Assembly (NCBI RefSeq): GCF_002776525.5
Contig: NC_045436.1
Coordinates: 164,810,756 to 164,874,755, forward strand
From: Piliocolobus tephrosceles
Lineage: Eukaryota > Chordata > Mammalia > Primates > Cercopithecidae
Reading direction: 5' to 3'
Length of the DNA stretch: 64,000 nucleotides
Below are positions 11,780 through 23,180 of the stretch, one piece after another (positions within the stretch are counted from its first letter, which is position 1; the number at the start of each line of letters is the position of its first letter). A program made the position numbers and the translations under genes. The notes beneath the pieces are model-generated. The model was not told the DNA's origin and made no database searches. It saw only the letters and a program-made list of their open reading frames with translations.

Positions 11780-12470
11780 CTAGTTGTACTATTTCCACTT
11801 GGCCCAATGTATTCCTCTTTGGTCTCCCTATCTCATCACCATCCATCAGTTGTCCAAGTTAGAAATCTGGGAGTAGCCCGTATACTCTCTCCTTTCTCAT
11901 TGAATCAAGCACTGAGTTGCGGTCATTTTACCTCTCAAAAAATCTTTTGAGTCTTCCTCTTCTACTTCATTGCTTGTAAAATTGACATTGCACAGACTTT
12001 ACCATTTGCTGCCTGGAATATTATAAGCCCAACGCATCTCACTATTTTTAGTCTTGGATGTTGTATCTTCCTCCTTTCCTCACCCCTTAAATCCATACTA
12101 TAGTCAAAGCAAGCTAAGATGCAAATCTATTTGTGCCATTCTCCTGCATCAATTCTTTAGCAACTCCTTATGAACATCAAATGCCTTGGGATGACATATG
12201 CAGTCCTTCGTAACCTCAATACTCCATACCTCTCCAGGCTCATTTCCAACTGCTTCTTGATTTGTACGTATTCATTTTTAGTAATATGGAATTTCTGATA
12301 GTTCCTCAAACACATCATGTGATTCCGGACCCCCACACCTTTGCTTTAGGCTCTTGCCTCTGCCCAGAATTAGCATCTTAACTTTATTGGTGTGAGTAAT
12401 TCTGGCTTATCATTGAAGAATCTGCACTACCACACTTCTTTATAAGCTTCCTCTGAAGATGGATATATGA
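11780..12470 (+). repeat. L2 LINE 3' region, sense
   Basis: The order 'ttagcaactccttatgaaca', GCAGTCCTTCGTAACCTC, CTCATTTCCAACTGCTTC, GTTCCTCAAACACATCATG and CACACCTTTGCTTTAGGCTC, then GCCTCTGCCCAGAAT, follows the L2 3' region closely enough to be recognised despite decay. Confidence 0.65.
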
Positions 12471-12544
12471 ATTTGTGCCCGCTCTTGAAAAAACAATATC
12501 CAGTTTCATTTAATAAAATAGTATCAGCAATAACACCAACTCAG

Positions 12545-12650
12545 GTGGGCAGTAAGCTACATTCTGACCATATTTCTGCCACTAACCAGCTGTGTGACCT
12601 TAAATAAATTGCTGGACTTCTCCAGTTCTAAATTTCGTTTTGCCTATGGT
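12545..12650 (+). repeat. MIR SINE fragment, sense
   Basis: TTCTGCCACTAACCAGCTGTGTGACCTTAAAT is the central MIR core, followed by the decayed 'cttct ... cagttctaaat' segment. Confidence 0.75.
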
Positions 12651-13004
12651 AACCTCATTAAGGTAGAAGCTTTCCAAAGTTCTCTCCAGTTTCTATTTTT
12701 TGTGTCTTTTCACCAGGGACAAAATATCTCAGAGTTGTCAATAAATCAGCAGTTTAGTACAACTACAAGCGAGCTTTGTTGTTTATTGATCACTCTTAGG
12801 TAAAGTGGCTTTTATATGAAATCAATATGTGTGTTAAATGTATTCAAAGTAATTGCTTTACACACTTAAAGGAATCACGCTGTTCACAGAAATGAGGTCT
12901 GCTTAGCCCCACCTTGTGGATTGTGGTGTTTTGTTTTGTTTTTCTTCCTTTCATTAATGAAAGTTACCAGTTCCGGGAAGATCAACTTTGGTAGAAAGGA
13001 AGGA

Positions 13005-13130
13005 GCAGATTTTGAAATCAGAACTGGGCTCAAATTTCAGCCCTGTAATTTACTTTCTTTGTGACCTTCAGGAAATGACATAAGCTCTCTCAGTACTAAA
13101 CTGGAGATATTACTACTAGAGGACATCAGC
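13005..13130 (+). repeat. MIR SINE fragment, sense
   Basis: GAACTGGGCTCAAATTTCAG, then TTTGTGACCTTCAGGAAATG and CTCTCTCAGTACTAAACTGG give the MIR order from the central core to the 3' side. Confidence 0.7.
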
Positions 13131-13344
13131 AGATCAAACGTGTTAAACTTGGGGAAATGGTACACGAACCCAGAAGGCCCTCCCATGATGTTTTGCTGTG
13201 ATTGTCATTATTACAGTAGCTAGAAGAAATAAGAGCAGTCAGAAAATGACACTCAAATTTTTCATTATGTGAGGGATGTTTATACCAGTGTCAGGTAACC
13301 ATGATATGCTCTGATAATAGGTTAAGATGAGATCCAGGATTAAA

Positions 13345-13465
13345 ATGGTTCAATTTCTTTATTTTATAGACAAGAAACACAAAAGCCAGAGAGGTTAAAA
13401 GACCTATCTCAAAATAATTCTCTGTCAGTTGACGTTCCAGTGACCTGAATCCCATTGTTCTGGGC
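13345..13465 (-). repeat. MIR SINE fragment, antisense
   Basis: TTTTATAGACAAGAAACACAAAAGCCAGAGAGGTTAAAAGACC is the antisense MIR 3' half, followed by a weakly matching core. Confidence 0.6.
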
Positions 13466-13489
13466 CCAGGTGGAATTCCTTCCGTTTAG

Positions 13490-13665
13490 TTTATGCTTCC
13501 CAAACTTGAGCTTGCATCGCAATCATCTAGAGTACTTTTAAAACAGATTGCTGCACCCACCCCAGAGATTCTGATTGAGTAGGTCTGGGGTGGGCCCAAG
13601 AATTTGCATTTTTAACACTCTCCCACATATTGCTGATGCCACACTTCCATTAGCATTGCTGCAGA
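13490..13665 (+). mobile_element. MER5-type non-autonomous hAT element
   Basis: Contains CATCGCAATCATCTAGAG, 'cccagagattctgattgagt', AGGTCTGGGGTGGGCCCAAG and AATTTGCATTTTTAAC, in the order typical of MER5A/B. Near-complete body with decayed termini; no coding capacity is expected. The 13666-14429 stretch after it holds nothing recognised. Confidence 0.75.
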
Positions 13666-14429
13666 CAACCCCGTTCTGAATTGGCCAGGAAGACTTCTCA
13701 GCTTTCTTAAACACCTCACTCTTGGGAAGTGGCAAAGAAAGATGAGGCCATATGTCTTGATTATGCCCTACCAGATTTTGTATGGGATTCAGCACTGCCA
13801 ATGAATGGAGTACGAGTGTTCTCCTCTTACTGCCTTTTCTGCTTTTTCTCTTAGACAAAAGGTGTTAAGTTTCAGCAAAACATACTCTGAGGCTTATTTT
13901 ATAAAAATTACAGTTTGTTTTGGTTGATGTGTTTATAGTCATATTCAAAGCTTTCAGAATGCACATTGAAAACTGCAGCGTCTGAGATGAGAAATTGGCT
14001 CTAGGCTCATCATTTATTTTGTGCAGTGAAAAACCAGGCAGCTTTTGTACTTCAATGGTGGGAAAAAATAAAGCAGGGCTAAATGCTCTCTGGAAAGAGG
14101 AAACACAGAATGAGTTTGAGTAATTGAACAGTGCTGCCTGTTTATCTCCTCTGAGAAGCGGGAAACAGATTATATCCCCAAAGTTCATGTGTTAAGTCTC
14201 CAGTTTAAAGCTCCCAGCTCACATTTCCATAGAAACTATCTTGCTCTTTCAACTGTATTATACGTTACAAAGGGTTTTAATGAACTTACCTGGAAACAAA
14301 ATTATTATTCCTAAAGTTATTTCTGAAGAAAAATGCCTTCCACTTTGTGGTGAGAAGGAAAGAGAGGGTCCAAGAACAAATAAGCATGATTTCATGGAGA
14401 AAGAGGGTCTTACAGCAGTCAGATTAGAT

Positions 14430-14625
14430 TCAATCCCAGCACCAATAAATTGTGTGCAGAACCGAAAGCACTTCAAACTTCTCTCAATTTCCTTATCCGC
14501 TAAGTGCAGATAATATACACCTAACAGAGTCCTTGCGACAGTTAAGTGGGATAATATATATGAGGACTCTGCTGCCATATCTTTAACAGAGTAGGCACTC
14601 AATAAATTACTGTTGTCATTGCTTA
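14430..14625 (+). repeat. MIR SINE, sense, 3' two-thirds
   Basis: CTCTCAATTTCCTTATCCGCTAAG, GCAGATAATATACACCTAAC, GTTAAGTGGGATAATATATATG and the terminal AGTAGGCACTCAATAAATTA follow the MIR 3' half through to its end. Confidence 0.75.
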
Positions 14626-15094
14626 AGGAGAGTGCATTCTCTGGTTCCTGTTTCTTCATTTTTATCCCTTTTTTTCATCCATAGAACCAAGTCAGCTCCA
14701 CCCAGGAAACAGGAGGAGGTAGGCCACTTGAAATCCCATCTTCCTCAGTTATGCAGGGCAATTCATCCTCACCCAGTTCAAATCCAAAATGAACTGGCCA
14801 AATCTATCTTATCACCCAAATAAACGTAAAGAGCTTTCCATTTCAGGACCCACCTGCCTTGGAGGGCAGGTTCAAGGGGTGGTGTTGTCAAATTTTTTTA
14901 GAACTTTAGTTACTTATTACATTTTCAGTTTCTTCGTAAGCAATTAATGAAGCAATTTCATCGTGTTTTCTCCCAAGGGGAAATTGCACTTTTTTCTCTA
15001 TTAACATAGCAATACAAAAGATTTAAGGGTAATGTATTATATCTATGTATGTTAACTAAGAGAAACCATGTGTACTCATGAAAGTCAATCTTTG

Positions 15095-15535
15095 TTGCTT
15101 TCAGTAGATATTTCAGCAACATTGATTAACTCATTATCTACCTCCTTCTACATGTCAAATCCGTTAGTACTGGGAATCATGAAGAAAGCTGATAAAAATT
15201 CTGCCTAATAGTGCTTAGAGCCCAGTGGGAAAAACAAGATAAATAAAAACAGTATGTAGTTTATATGATAGTGATAATTGCTAAAAAGTATAAAAGGGTT
15301 TGGAAGAGGTAAGTAAGAATTGGGAGTGGAAGCATGTAATTCGGGAGAAGGTTGCTGCTGGACTTACTGAGGTCTGGGAAGAGGAAACCAAAGCGCTAAA
15401 TCCCTGAGATAGAAGCGTGTCTGTATGATCAAGGCACATAGCGGAGTCCCCTGTGGCTGGAGTAAGAGGTGCATAGTGAGAGATAAAAATCAAAGAGTTA
15501 TCATGAAAGGCGCACATTCCATTTTGAATGGGCTT
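15095..15535 (-). repeat. L2 LINE 3' region, antisense (left part, split by an Alu)
   Basis: Begins with 'agatatttcagcaacattga' (antisense L2 end). It continues through CCCAGTGGGAAAAACAAGAT, AGCGCTAAATCC and 'ctgtggctggagtaagaggt' to a point interrupted by the Alu at 15541. It resumes after that Alu. 14626-15094 is unassigned. Confidence 0.55.
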
Positions 15536-15540
15536 TGATC

Positions 15541-15838
15541 TTTTTTTTTTTTTTTTTTTTTTTTGAGATGAAGTTATGCTCTTTTCACGCAGGCTAGAGT
15601 GCAATGGCACAATCTTGGCTCACTGCAACCTCTACCTCCCAGGTTCAAGCAATTCTCCTGCCTCAGCCCACCTAGTAGCTGGGATTACAGGCATGCGCCA
15701 CCACACCCGGCTAATTTTTGTATTTTTAATAGAGACAGGGTTCCACCATGTTGGCCAGGCTGATCTCGAACTCCTGACCTCAAGCGATCTGCCTGCCTCA
15801 GCCTTCCAAAGTGTTGGGATTACAGGTGTGAGCCACCT
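15541..15838 (-). repeat. AluS-like SINE, antisense, inserted in L2
   Basis: A 24-base T tail, then the complement of a full Alu ending GGTGTGAGCCACC. Substitution load suggests AluS age. Unusually, a second T-rich run (15843-15867) follows the Alu's 5' end, so T tracts lie on both sides. I could not define a clean target-site duplication. Confidence 0.92.
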
Positions 15839-15869
15839 TGCTTTTTCTTTTTTTTTTTTTTTTTTTCTT

Positions 15870-16080
15870 AAAAGCTATTGGAAGGTATGAAGCAGAGGAG
15901 TCACATGACTTGAGCTATGCTTTAAAACGTTTATCTTTTTTTTCTGTAGAATAGAATATGGGGAGGCAAGGGCAGCTGCTGAGATGACTTATTAGAGGAG
16001 TCGTGAAGGAGAGGACGGTGGCTTTGGTCTGGAGTTGGCAGTAGGACTGAGAATTAGCCAAATACATTTGCTAATGATTT
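15870..16080 (-). repeat. L2 LINE, antisense (right part of the Alu-split copy)
   Basis: AAAGCTATTGGAAGGTATG, AGCAGAGGAGTCACATGACT and 'ggtggctttggtctggagtt' continue the antisense L2 order interrupted at 15541. 16081-16559 shows no recognised feature. Confidence 0.55.
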
Positions 16081-16559
16081 GCATGTTAGCTGCAGATCCT
16101 TCGGCTTGGCACCTGCTGGAATCAATGGTTTACGCCTACCTGGAAAATTCTCTATTCTAAGACAAGGGACGTAGGAAGGGTCTACACTGCAGAAGCATCT
16201 GATTTTAAATGGTCATGAACAAATACTCACATGGCACATATTCTCAATTCTTTTTGTCCTCCATTCCTTGGCAATGACTGGATGTCCCAAACATGGAGAT
16301 GAATACTCTGGGAAGATTAAGTTGCCTCTACCAGAAAATTCTAAGTTGTGACATGCATGTTCTATTTCCTTCTTGCTTCAAATCTTTGCACACTTTGTTA
16401 GTCTTTTATACTGTAATTAGTTTTGCAAATAACCTCTTAATTTTCAGCTAGAAATGATAATTTTTTTTTCTGAAAACTTGAATATCATCTTGTATTCTTT
16501 TCCTCTCCAGGCCTAGTGGTTCACTGGCTTTCAGTATCTATAGATTTCATCACGCCTGT

Positions 16560-16797
16560 ATCTGTCACATCCATCCAAGTCTCTCCAGTCAGTTTGCCAC
16601 ATTCCTAAGTCATCTCTTCCTGAATTTCTGGAACCACCTCTTAATCAGTCCCTTTACCTTTAGACCAGCCACCCTCTCCCCCAAGCCCCCAATCACTTGT
16701 CCACACAGCAACCATGGTGATCATTCTGAAGAACACATTTGATGATGTGTGCCTCTGATTACAACCTCTTAGTGGTTCCCTCATGCTCTCAAGATTT

Positions 16798-16828
<31 letters not shown>

Positions 16829-17345
16829 GCTTTTTGGGTGCTCTAAAGATCCTTCGTGATCTGTGTCCTATTTATGTTAATAGCCCTGTATCTGGAAATA
16901 TGATTTATTCCTGTCTAATTCATCAACTTTGTGTTGTTCCTACCCAAACACACTCACTCAGGAAACTGAGCTCTTGCCTATGTCTAAGATGAAGTGTGAT
17001 CTCCCTCTAGGTTCCAAGCTGTTGAAACTTCTGTTTGCTCTATAGGTAACATATTTTTCCTATCTTTGTTTGAACCTGCTCATACTTAAGATCTCTGCTC
17101 AGACGATGTATTTTTGTCAAAAAGCCTGTCTAGAATCAAGGGTAAGTTAAGTGTCTGTGAAATGAGCTCCCATGATGAACCACCTTTCCTCTCACTATAA
17201 TATTTAATGACTGCCTCTTTATTTTTCTGCATTTCCCATTTGACTGTAGGCTCCAAGAAAGCAAGAGCAGGCTCATTTGTACCTATCATATTCCCAGCTC
17301 CTGCATCAATGTTGGGCACTTACTGGATGCTCAATAATACTTGTT
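16560..17345 (+). repeat. L2 LINE 3' region to its terminus, sense
   Basis: A long L2 copy. It contains ACACAGCAACCATGGTGATC, 'tctgattacaacctcttagt', 'cctaggttccaagctg'-like decay, then GACTGTAGGCTCCAAGAAAGC and the conserved end GGATGCTCAATAATACTTGTTGAAT. A pure A run followed by (CA)n lies inside it at 16797-16822. Confidence 0.75.
16797..16822. repeat. A-run plus (CA)n microsatellite
   Basis: Eleven or so A residues run directly into about seven CA units. Likely length-polymorphic. Confidence 0.9.
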
Positions 17346-17999
17346 GAATTGACCTGGATTGAATAAAAAAGCATAAGAACTTTAAGATTAAGTGCACCGA
17401 CTGTGCAATTTATTCTCACTAGTGTCAAGACATTGAGTCATCTTCCATTTGGGGTACATCTTTGCAAAGAGCTATTATCCTTATTCAGATCTATGACCCT
17501 GTCCTCATCTTCTGTCACAGATGAAAAGACAAGTGTTTTCTTATTTTTAAGTCAGACTATTAAAAGAAATGAGATGTGAATTAAATCAGCCTTTCATTCT
17601 TTCAGACTTGAAGACAACTTCGGTAGACTAACGGACCTCAGATCTACTTTCTCTTATCTATTCATGAACCATGTCAAAATGACGTAAAAGCAAAGTCTAG
17701 TTGCCTTATGAGAGTTTTCCCTGATAAAGTAATCAATAGTGTGGCTATAGACTTTTATTGTAGATTACATGTTATGGTTGAAAATCCCTTTAACCATTAT
17801 ATTTACATTCCACCCCTGCCCTTCAGGCCTCTGGGCATGTACACACACATAGAAATGCCCCCTGCACACACACTTGCCTAAGGCTAATTGGTGCTAGGAC
17901 CAAACTTTCACTTGAGATTGATAGGGCTGCTACAGTGAACCCGATGATCCAGCTTCTCTGAAGCTCTATCCTCTCTTGACTTCCATGAAACATTATTTT
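17346..17999. other. Stretch with no recognised feature
   Basis: Unassigned AT-rich sequence. No coding, repeat or RNA signature recognised. Confidence 0.45.
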
Positions 18000-18345
18000 C
18001 TAGGGTCTCCTTAGATCTCACTTACTAATCCTGCTCTGGCACTCTTGGCTCCCCTTGCTCCTAGAAGTTTGATTCTTTGCTCTTTTCTCTTTCTCTGTCT
18101 CTTTCCTGAATATCTCATTTACTACTGTCACTTCAATTATCTCCTTTCTGTGGATGAATCCCAGATTATCTTCCCTCTCGCTCTGGCCCTTCTCCCAAGG
18201 CATAGCTCCACATTTTAAGTTATCAGCTCAGCAGCTCTACCTGGATTACCTGATGGTTTCTCGAACACAACTTTATCAAAAGTTCGATTACCTTCACCTC
18301 CCTAGACGTTCCTGTTTCCAATTTCACCCGAGGTGACTTGAAGCA
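18000..18345 (+). repeat. Possible L2 LINE internal 3' region, sense
   Basis: The C/T-rich series around GCTCTACCTGGATTACCTGATGG and CTAGACGTTCCTGTTTCC fits the upstream part of the L2 3' region. Weak. It is followed by about 450 unassigned bases that include a 20-bp tandem duplication at 18431-18470. Confidence 0.35.
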
Positions 18346-18894
18346 GTTGTATGGCCTTTTAAGAGTTTTCTTTGTCCTAAAAGGACCCCAGTCATTAGGA
18401 GTGTGTCCCTTGTGCTCTTTTGTAGTTGGCAATAACAGACTGATCCAGACAATAACAGACTGATCCAGCAGCATTCGTCTGACCTACATACAGGATCTTC
18501 CTTGTTGATGTTTGAAACTTGAAGATTGGGATTCGGGTAAATGCCATGGTCAAGAACACCTGGAGAGAAGCATGCTAAGGGCAACCCTCTCAGGTAGAGG
18601 TCAGCAAGCTCCTTCTGCAGGTCACTCACAGCGTCCCCTTTCCCAGCCCTTCCTAAGTTTTGGTTGTGCAGTTTTTTCTTCGTGTTAATGAGTTATCCCA
18701 GATTCCTTACAATACCCTTTAGTTCTTTCACTAGTCAGAGCCAGTGATATGTTGAGGAATAAGTCCAACATGTTTCACAATCAGTTAAGATCACCTTTGA
18801 TGCCTCCTCTCCTCAGCCTCTGCTTCACATAGGCTACTATGCTCTGCTGGGTTCAGCTTTGCAGCTTTGCTGGTTTGTGTCCAATCCCTTTCTG

Positions 18895-19145
18895 CCCACT
18901 GATAGGACGTCTGGCTTAGACCATTACAATAACCTACTCACTGGTTTTCCTGTCTCTTATGTCTTTTCTCTTTTCTTTCATGGTTGTGGTTGCTTATATT
19001 TTCACTATTACCAGATGAAACGGACCAGACACTGCTAAGATCATGCCTATCAACTGCCTGAAACAATCATTAAATCTTCCTCATTCCACTCTCTTATAGA
19101 TATTTGCAGGTCTTCGTAGTTTCTCCCCATCCTAGTCTAATGAAT
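18895..19145 (+). repeat. L2 LINE fragment, sense
   Basis: TTAGACCATTACAATAACCTACTCACTGG, 'ccagacactgctaagatcat' and the following AAATCTTCCTCATTCCACTC follow the L2 order in sense orientation. Confidence 0.5.
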
Positions 19146-19257
19146 TCCCTCTTGAACCCACTACACTACTTAATAAAGTTACTTGCCAGTCTCTGATTAT
19201 GACTTTGCTGATGCAGTTCATGAGATTCAAATGCCTGCATGAAGAAAGAACCCTGTC

Positions 19258-20110
19258 TTATGCCATCATTCATTCAACAAATCATTATACAAAGCCTGTA
19301 ACTGACAACCTCTCTCCTAGCTCCTGGAGACAGTGAGATGAATGAGATCGGTAAAGGGCCCGCATGTGAGGAGCGTCTACACAAGTGGGATGAGATAGGA
19401 AATGAACGTGCTAAGAGGCATGTAAAAAAAATAGGTTCAGGGAGGTTGGTGAATGCTATGGAGAAAATTAAATAAAAAAAACAGCAATTTGATCAAGAGT
19501 AACCAGGGAATGGTGACAAAAACACAGAATCCTTCCGATAGAGTGGTCAGGAAAGGCCTCTCTGAGAAGACAGCGTTTGAGCTTAGAAGTGAGTGGCAAG
19601 AAACAGAAAAGAATAAGGAGACAGTCTAAGAAATAAGGGGACAGTCTTGGGGTAAAGAATGTCACATAGGGATCACAAAGTACAAAGACCAGAGGCAGGA
19701 ATAGTCTTAGTTTATTTAATGAATTGAAAGACTATGTGGGCAGATAAGTGTGATGAGGAGGTGTGGGACGGGATTAAATTGGTCTGAATTGAGATCAAAG
19801 AGGACCCAAAACACAGTGAGGAGTTTGAATGTTATCCCGAATATAATGGACAGCTATTGAGGGGCTGTAGGCAGGGAAATTATATGAAAGATATGCTCTT
19901 TAATCTGACTGCTGTGTAAAAGTAGATCTTAGGGGTGTGACAGCAAAAGTAACAAAATTAGACTGGAGTTTGCTGAATGGTGACTTGGGCCTAGGGCTGT
20001 GTTAGCAGGGTTGGTGAGAATTGGTCAGATACAGAATGTACTTTGGAGGTGGAACCAATAGGATTTGTTGATTGGATTGTATTTGGAGATCTTGCATATT
20101 CTAGCATAGA
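19258..20110 (-). repeat. Long L2 LINE 3' region, antisense
   Basis: Starts at the antisense L2 terminus (CATTCATTCAACAAATCATT). It continues in order through AAAGGCCTCTCTGAGAAGAC, TTTGAGCTTAGAAGTGAGTG, 'tttgaatgttatcccgaata', TTAATCTGACTGCTGTGTAA and TTTGGAGGTGGAACCAATAG. One of the two best L2 copies in the window. Confidence 0.7.
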
Positions 20111-20204
20111 GCAGATGTAAGTGTTGTTGATTGACTCATTAAACTAATGATTGAGCTGCCACTCATGGTCAAGCTCAGACTGCATGCAACATTCCCTGAT
20201 TAAC

Positions 20205-20395
20205 ATCAACCCTTCCACTTTCTTGCTCCTCTCCTGCCCCTGAAATCCTACCACACCTTAAACACATTTTCTCATGGACACGAATGTTTTTCCTTGGATT
20301 TAGTAACTTATGTGCATTCCTTCCCTTTTCTTCTGGGCTGTAAGCTTCTTCACACCCTTCATGCCCCACAGTCCCTGGCGTATTTTGCATGGTGC
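20205..20395 (+). repeat. L2 LINE 3' end, sense
   Basis: CTGGGCTGTAAGCTTCTTCA, 'catgccccacagtccctggc' and the following GTATTTTGCATGGTGC match the order of the L2 3' terminus. Confidence 0.5.
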
Positions 20396-20659
20396 ATAAC
20401 CGGTGTTAACGTTTTTTTGCACAAATGCAGTGAGGTGGAAATTATGCAAAGGTCAAAGTCCTCAAATAAAGAAAAGATTACCGAGCGATGGCATCTGAAA
20501 TCTGAGGATCTTGTCAAACGGTTTAAGTATAATAATATAGCTCAGTTAGTTTAGGCTCTGCCTTGTTTGGAAGCCAAGAACTAACTGAATGACTGAGAGT
20601 GGTTCTTTGTAACCAGAAAGGCAAAGTGAGTGTGGCTTGTGCAAATGGGAATGGGTTCT

Positions 20660-20780
20660 CACAGCAAGACTGAGTTCCAGGCTCACCTACCACCTTTGTA
20701 ACAAGTATCTTAACCATTCTGGATCACAGTTTATTTGTCAAATGGGCATAATAATTGACAGGCCTCAGAGATGGCTACTA
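20660..20780 (+). repeat. MIR SINE fragment, sense
   Basis: CTTAACCATTCTGGATCACAG, TTTATTTGTCAAATGGGCATAATAATTGAC matches the MIR 3' half. Confidence 0.65.
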
Positions 20781-20814
20781 AAATATTATAATTACTCTTA
20801 GAAACAGAGAGAAA

Positions 20815-20945
20815 CAGAGTGTTTGCTTTGTGCCTGCTCTGAATGCTTTAACTACATTAACCCATTCATTGCCCCGACAGCACTGTGAGATAGGTGCTTT
20901 TATTATCCCCATTTTATAAGTCACTGATATAAAGCACTTCCCACA
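20815..20945 (-). repeat. MIR SINE 3' half, antisense
   Basis: TTTGTGCCTGCTCTGAATGC, 'ttaacccattcattgccccg', then GTGAGATAGGTGCTTTTATTATCCCCATTTTATAA is the antisense MIR 3' half with high conservation. Confidence 0.75.
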
Positions 20946-20999
20946 GCACCCAACAGAGAAAAGATTTCTGTAAGGCTAGAAAAGAAAAAAAAAATCTAA

Positions 21000-21205
21000 A
21001 ATTGGCATGAAGCCAGAATACCTGTTTTTAAAACCCTGTTTTGCAGCTATTTTTGATCTCAGATCATGCCAACCTTTTTAGTCTCAGTTTTCTCATTTTT
21101 AAAATGGCCTACTGTAAAGAACAAGTGAGAGAAAGCCTGTAAAAGTGTAAATATAGGTAAACTTACTCCGGGAAAATCATGAATAAATGTAGACATTCAG
21201 AAGGT
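21000..21205 (+). repeat. MIR SINE, sense
   Basis: GCATGAAGCCAGAATACCTG, the decayed core, then TCTCAGTTTTCTCATTTTTAAAATGG and 'ctgtaaagaacaagtgagag' follow the MIR order. Confidence 0.65.
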
Positions 21206-22009
21206 ATTAGAGCTGATTTTTAACTGAAATGTATAAGAGGCAAGCACATTCAAAGGCAGTGTTAGGAGACAGTGTCTTGTGGATCTTCAAAGGATAAAGC
21301 CCCTCATTTCCTAGAGTTTAATTGCTACCATGAACAGTCTTGGAAAGTCATGCTCTGTGGCTTTCTCATGTTCAGAGCATTGCACACGTGAACTGAAAAT
21401 GAACAATTCAGTAGCTGAAGAGTTTAGTTCATTTTTGGCTTTATCCATCCTTCTTAAAGGCTGAATTAGCTGATGGGACTGACGACATGTGAATGCCTTT
21501 TCTCTTCTTATGCAGTAGTTCCTCCTCCATTTTCTTTTGTAATCCTCCAGGACATTTCTTTGTGGGAAGAACACAGAACCAGTTCTGGGTGCTGCAGGGT
21601 TCCATCCCTGTAACTCCTAGTTCCTGTCAAGGCTTGCACCTAATTGTTTCTGACCACTAAAATGAAAGGAAAGTGTCCCTCGGTCTGATCATTAGTTTAT
21701 AATTCTTAATTGTTTAGTGTTCCCTTTTAAATATTTTGAAATGTACATTCCTAAGAGTCCTTCCTCTGTGACAATTAATTCAAAAATAGGAATGCTAATT
21801 AAAGCTGCCCTTTCTTTCTCAAAGACAAAGTTCTTTTTCTGTACGTTAAAAATGACACACACACACTCATTCTCACACTCACGTGCACTTACTTCAACTG
21901 GTTTATTCCTAACAAAGTGGACTCTATCTTCGTGAGCTTCAGTTTACGTTCTTTTTTCTCCTTATTTAAAGAGTGTTTCCTGTTAAAAATAACTAATATA
22001 TTACATCTA
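21206..22009. other. Stretch with no recognised feature
   Basis: Unassigned. Contains a short (AC)n at about 21855-21864. No coding or RNA signature recognised. Confidence 0.45.
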
Positions 22010-22450
22010 TATGGCAGGCAGAATAAAAAACCCCAAAGATGTCCATATCCTAAACCCAGAAATTGTGAAATAATAAATTTATGTTGTTTTGGGTTATGTG
22101 ACACAACGTAATCAGTATTGCAAATGAAATTAAGGTTGCTCATCAGATAACCCTAAAATAAGAATAATATCACGGATTTTTTAGGTGGGCCCAATGTAAT
22201 CACAAGGATAAAGGAAAGAGGAGGTAGATGGGTCAGTGTCAGAGCAATGGAATGTGAGACAGACTCAACTGGTCATTGCCGGCACTAACAACGGAAGGGG
22301 CCACAAGCCAAGATAAGCAGGCAGCCTCTAGAAGCTGGAAAAGGCAAGAAAATTGATTCCCTCCTAGATCGTCCAGTAGGAAAACACCTTGATTTAAGCC
22401 CAATGAGAACCATTTCAAACTTCTGACCTCCAGAACTCTAATGTAATAAA
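22010..22450 (+). mobile_element. MaLR-type (MLT1-like) solo LTR
   Basis: Ordered LTR landmarks: GGCAGAATAAAAAACCCCAAAGATGTCCATATCCTAA, GGTGGGCCCAATGTAATCAC, GGCCACAAGCCAAGATAAGC, CCTCTAGAAGCTGGAAAAGGCAAG and CTTCTGACCTCCAGAACTCTAATGTAATAAA. No adjacent internal region. Interrupted or ended by the Alu piece at 22453. Confidence 0.65.
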
Positions 22451-22452
22451 CT

Positions 22453-22528
22453 AATGACTTCAGGTGATCCACCCACCTTGGCCTCCCAAAGTGCTGGGAT
22501 TACAGGTATGAGCCACCATGCTCGGCCT
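22453..22528 (-). repeat. Alu head fragment (5' part only), antisense
   Basis: Only the complement of the first about 75 bases of an Alu is present, ending GAGCCACCATGCTCGGCC. The rest of the Alu and its T tail are missing, so this is a deletion remnant at the end of the MLT1-like LTR. Confidence 0.9.
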
Positions 22529-22792
22529 ACTCTGCGCTTCCTGTGTTCATCATCCATTGAGAATGTGCAGGGAATCTAAGGTTGGTACAAAGGGGACTTC
22601 CAAGTCATTGAGACTTCACCCATTGTAATCTCATAGATAATGAAAATGATCCTGGTGATAATTGTATGTGGAGTGGGGTAGAGGGAGAAAAGGAGGGAGA
22701 GAGGAGAAAGCACATGGATAAACATGGCAATTTGGAATTATTTGGGGTGGAGAATTTTGGGAACCATATGAAATATTCTTTCCATATAATCT

Positions 22793-23180
22793 TGATTTGG
22801 TTTGGCTGTGTTCCCACCCAAAATCTCATCTTGAATTGTAATCCCCATAATTTCCATAATCCCCACATGTCAAGGGCGGGACCAGGTGGAGGTAATTGGA
22901 TCATAGAAGTGGTTTCCCCCAAGCTGTTCTCATGACAGTGAGTGAGTTCTCATGAAATGTGATGGTTTTATAAGTATCCGACATTTCCCCTGCTTGCACC
23001 CACACCATCCTGCCGTCCTGTGAAGAAGATGCCTGCTTCTCCTTTGTCTTCTGCCATAATTGCAAATTTCTTGAGGACTCCCCAGCAATGAGGAAGTGTG
23101 AGTCAATTAAACCTCTTTCCTTCATAAATTACCCAGTCTTGAGTATTTCTTCATAGTAGTATGAGAACGGACTAACACAG
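22793..23180 (+). mobile_element. MaLR solo LTR of the MST/THE1 type
   Basis: Clear MST/THE1 landmarks in order: TTTGGCTGTGTTCCCACCCA, AATCTCATCTTGAATTGTAA, 'gggcgggaccaggtggaggt', GATGGTTTTATAAGTATC, CTTCTGCCATAATTGC, GTGAGTCAATTAAACCTCTTTCC and TTCATAAATTACCCAGTC. It ends at ACGGACTAACACAG. No internal sequence, so a solo LTR. Confidence 0.9.

Noticed and set aside
14258..14659. 133-codon minus-strand open frame
   Set aside because: Overlaps a sense MIR (14430-14625), so much of the frame is SINE-derived; no protein family recognised.
15576..15890. Open frames inside Alus (also at 147-413, 28198-28408, 47996-48187, 51353-51670, 54644-54917)
   Set aside because: They are the standard translations of Alu sequence in either orientation, not genes.
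22010..23180. A single provirus bounded by the LTRs at 22010-22450 and 22793-23180
   Set aside because: The two LTRs belong to different MaLR types and the DNA between them is only about 340 bp with an Alu fragment, so they are separate solo LTRs.
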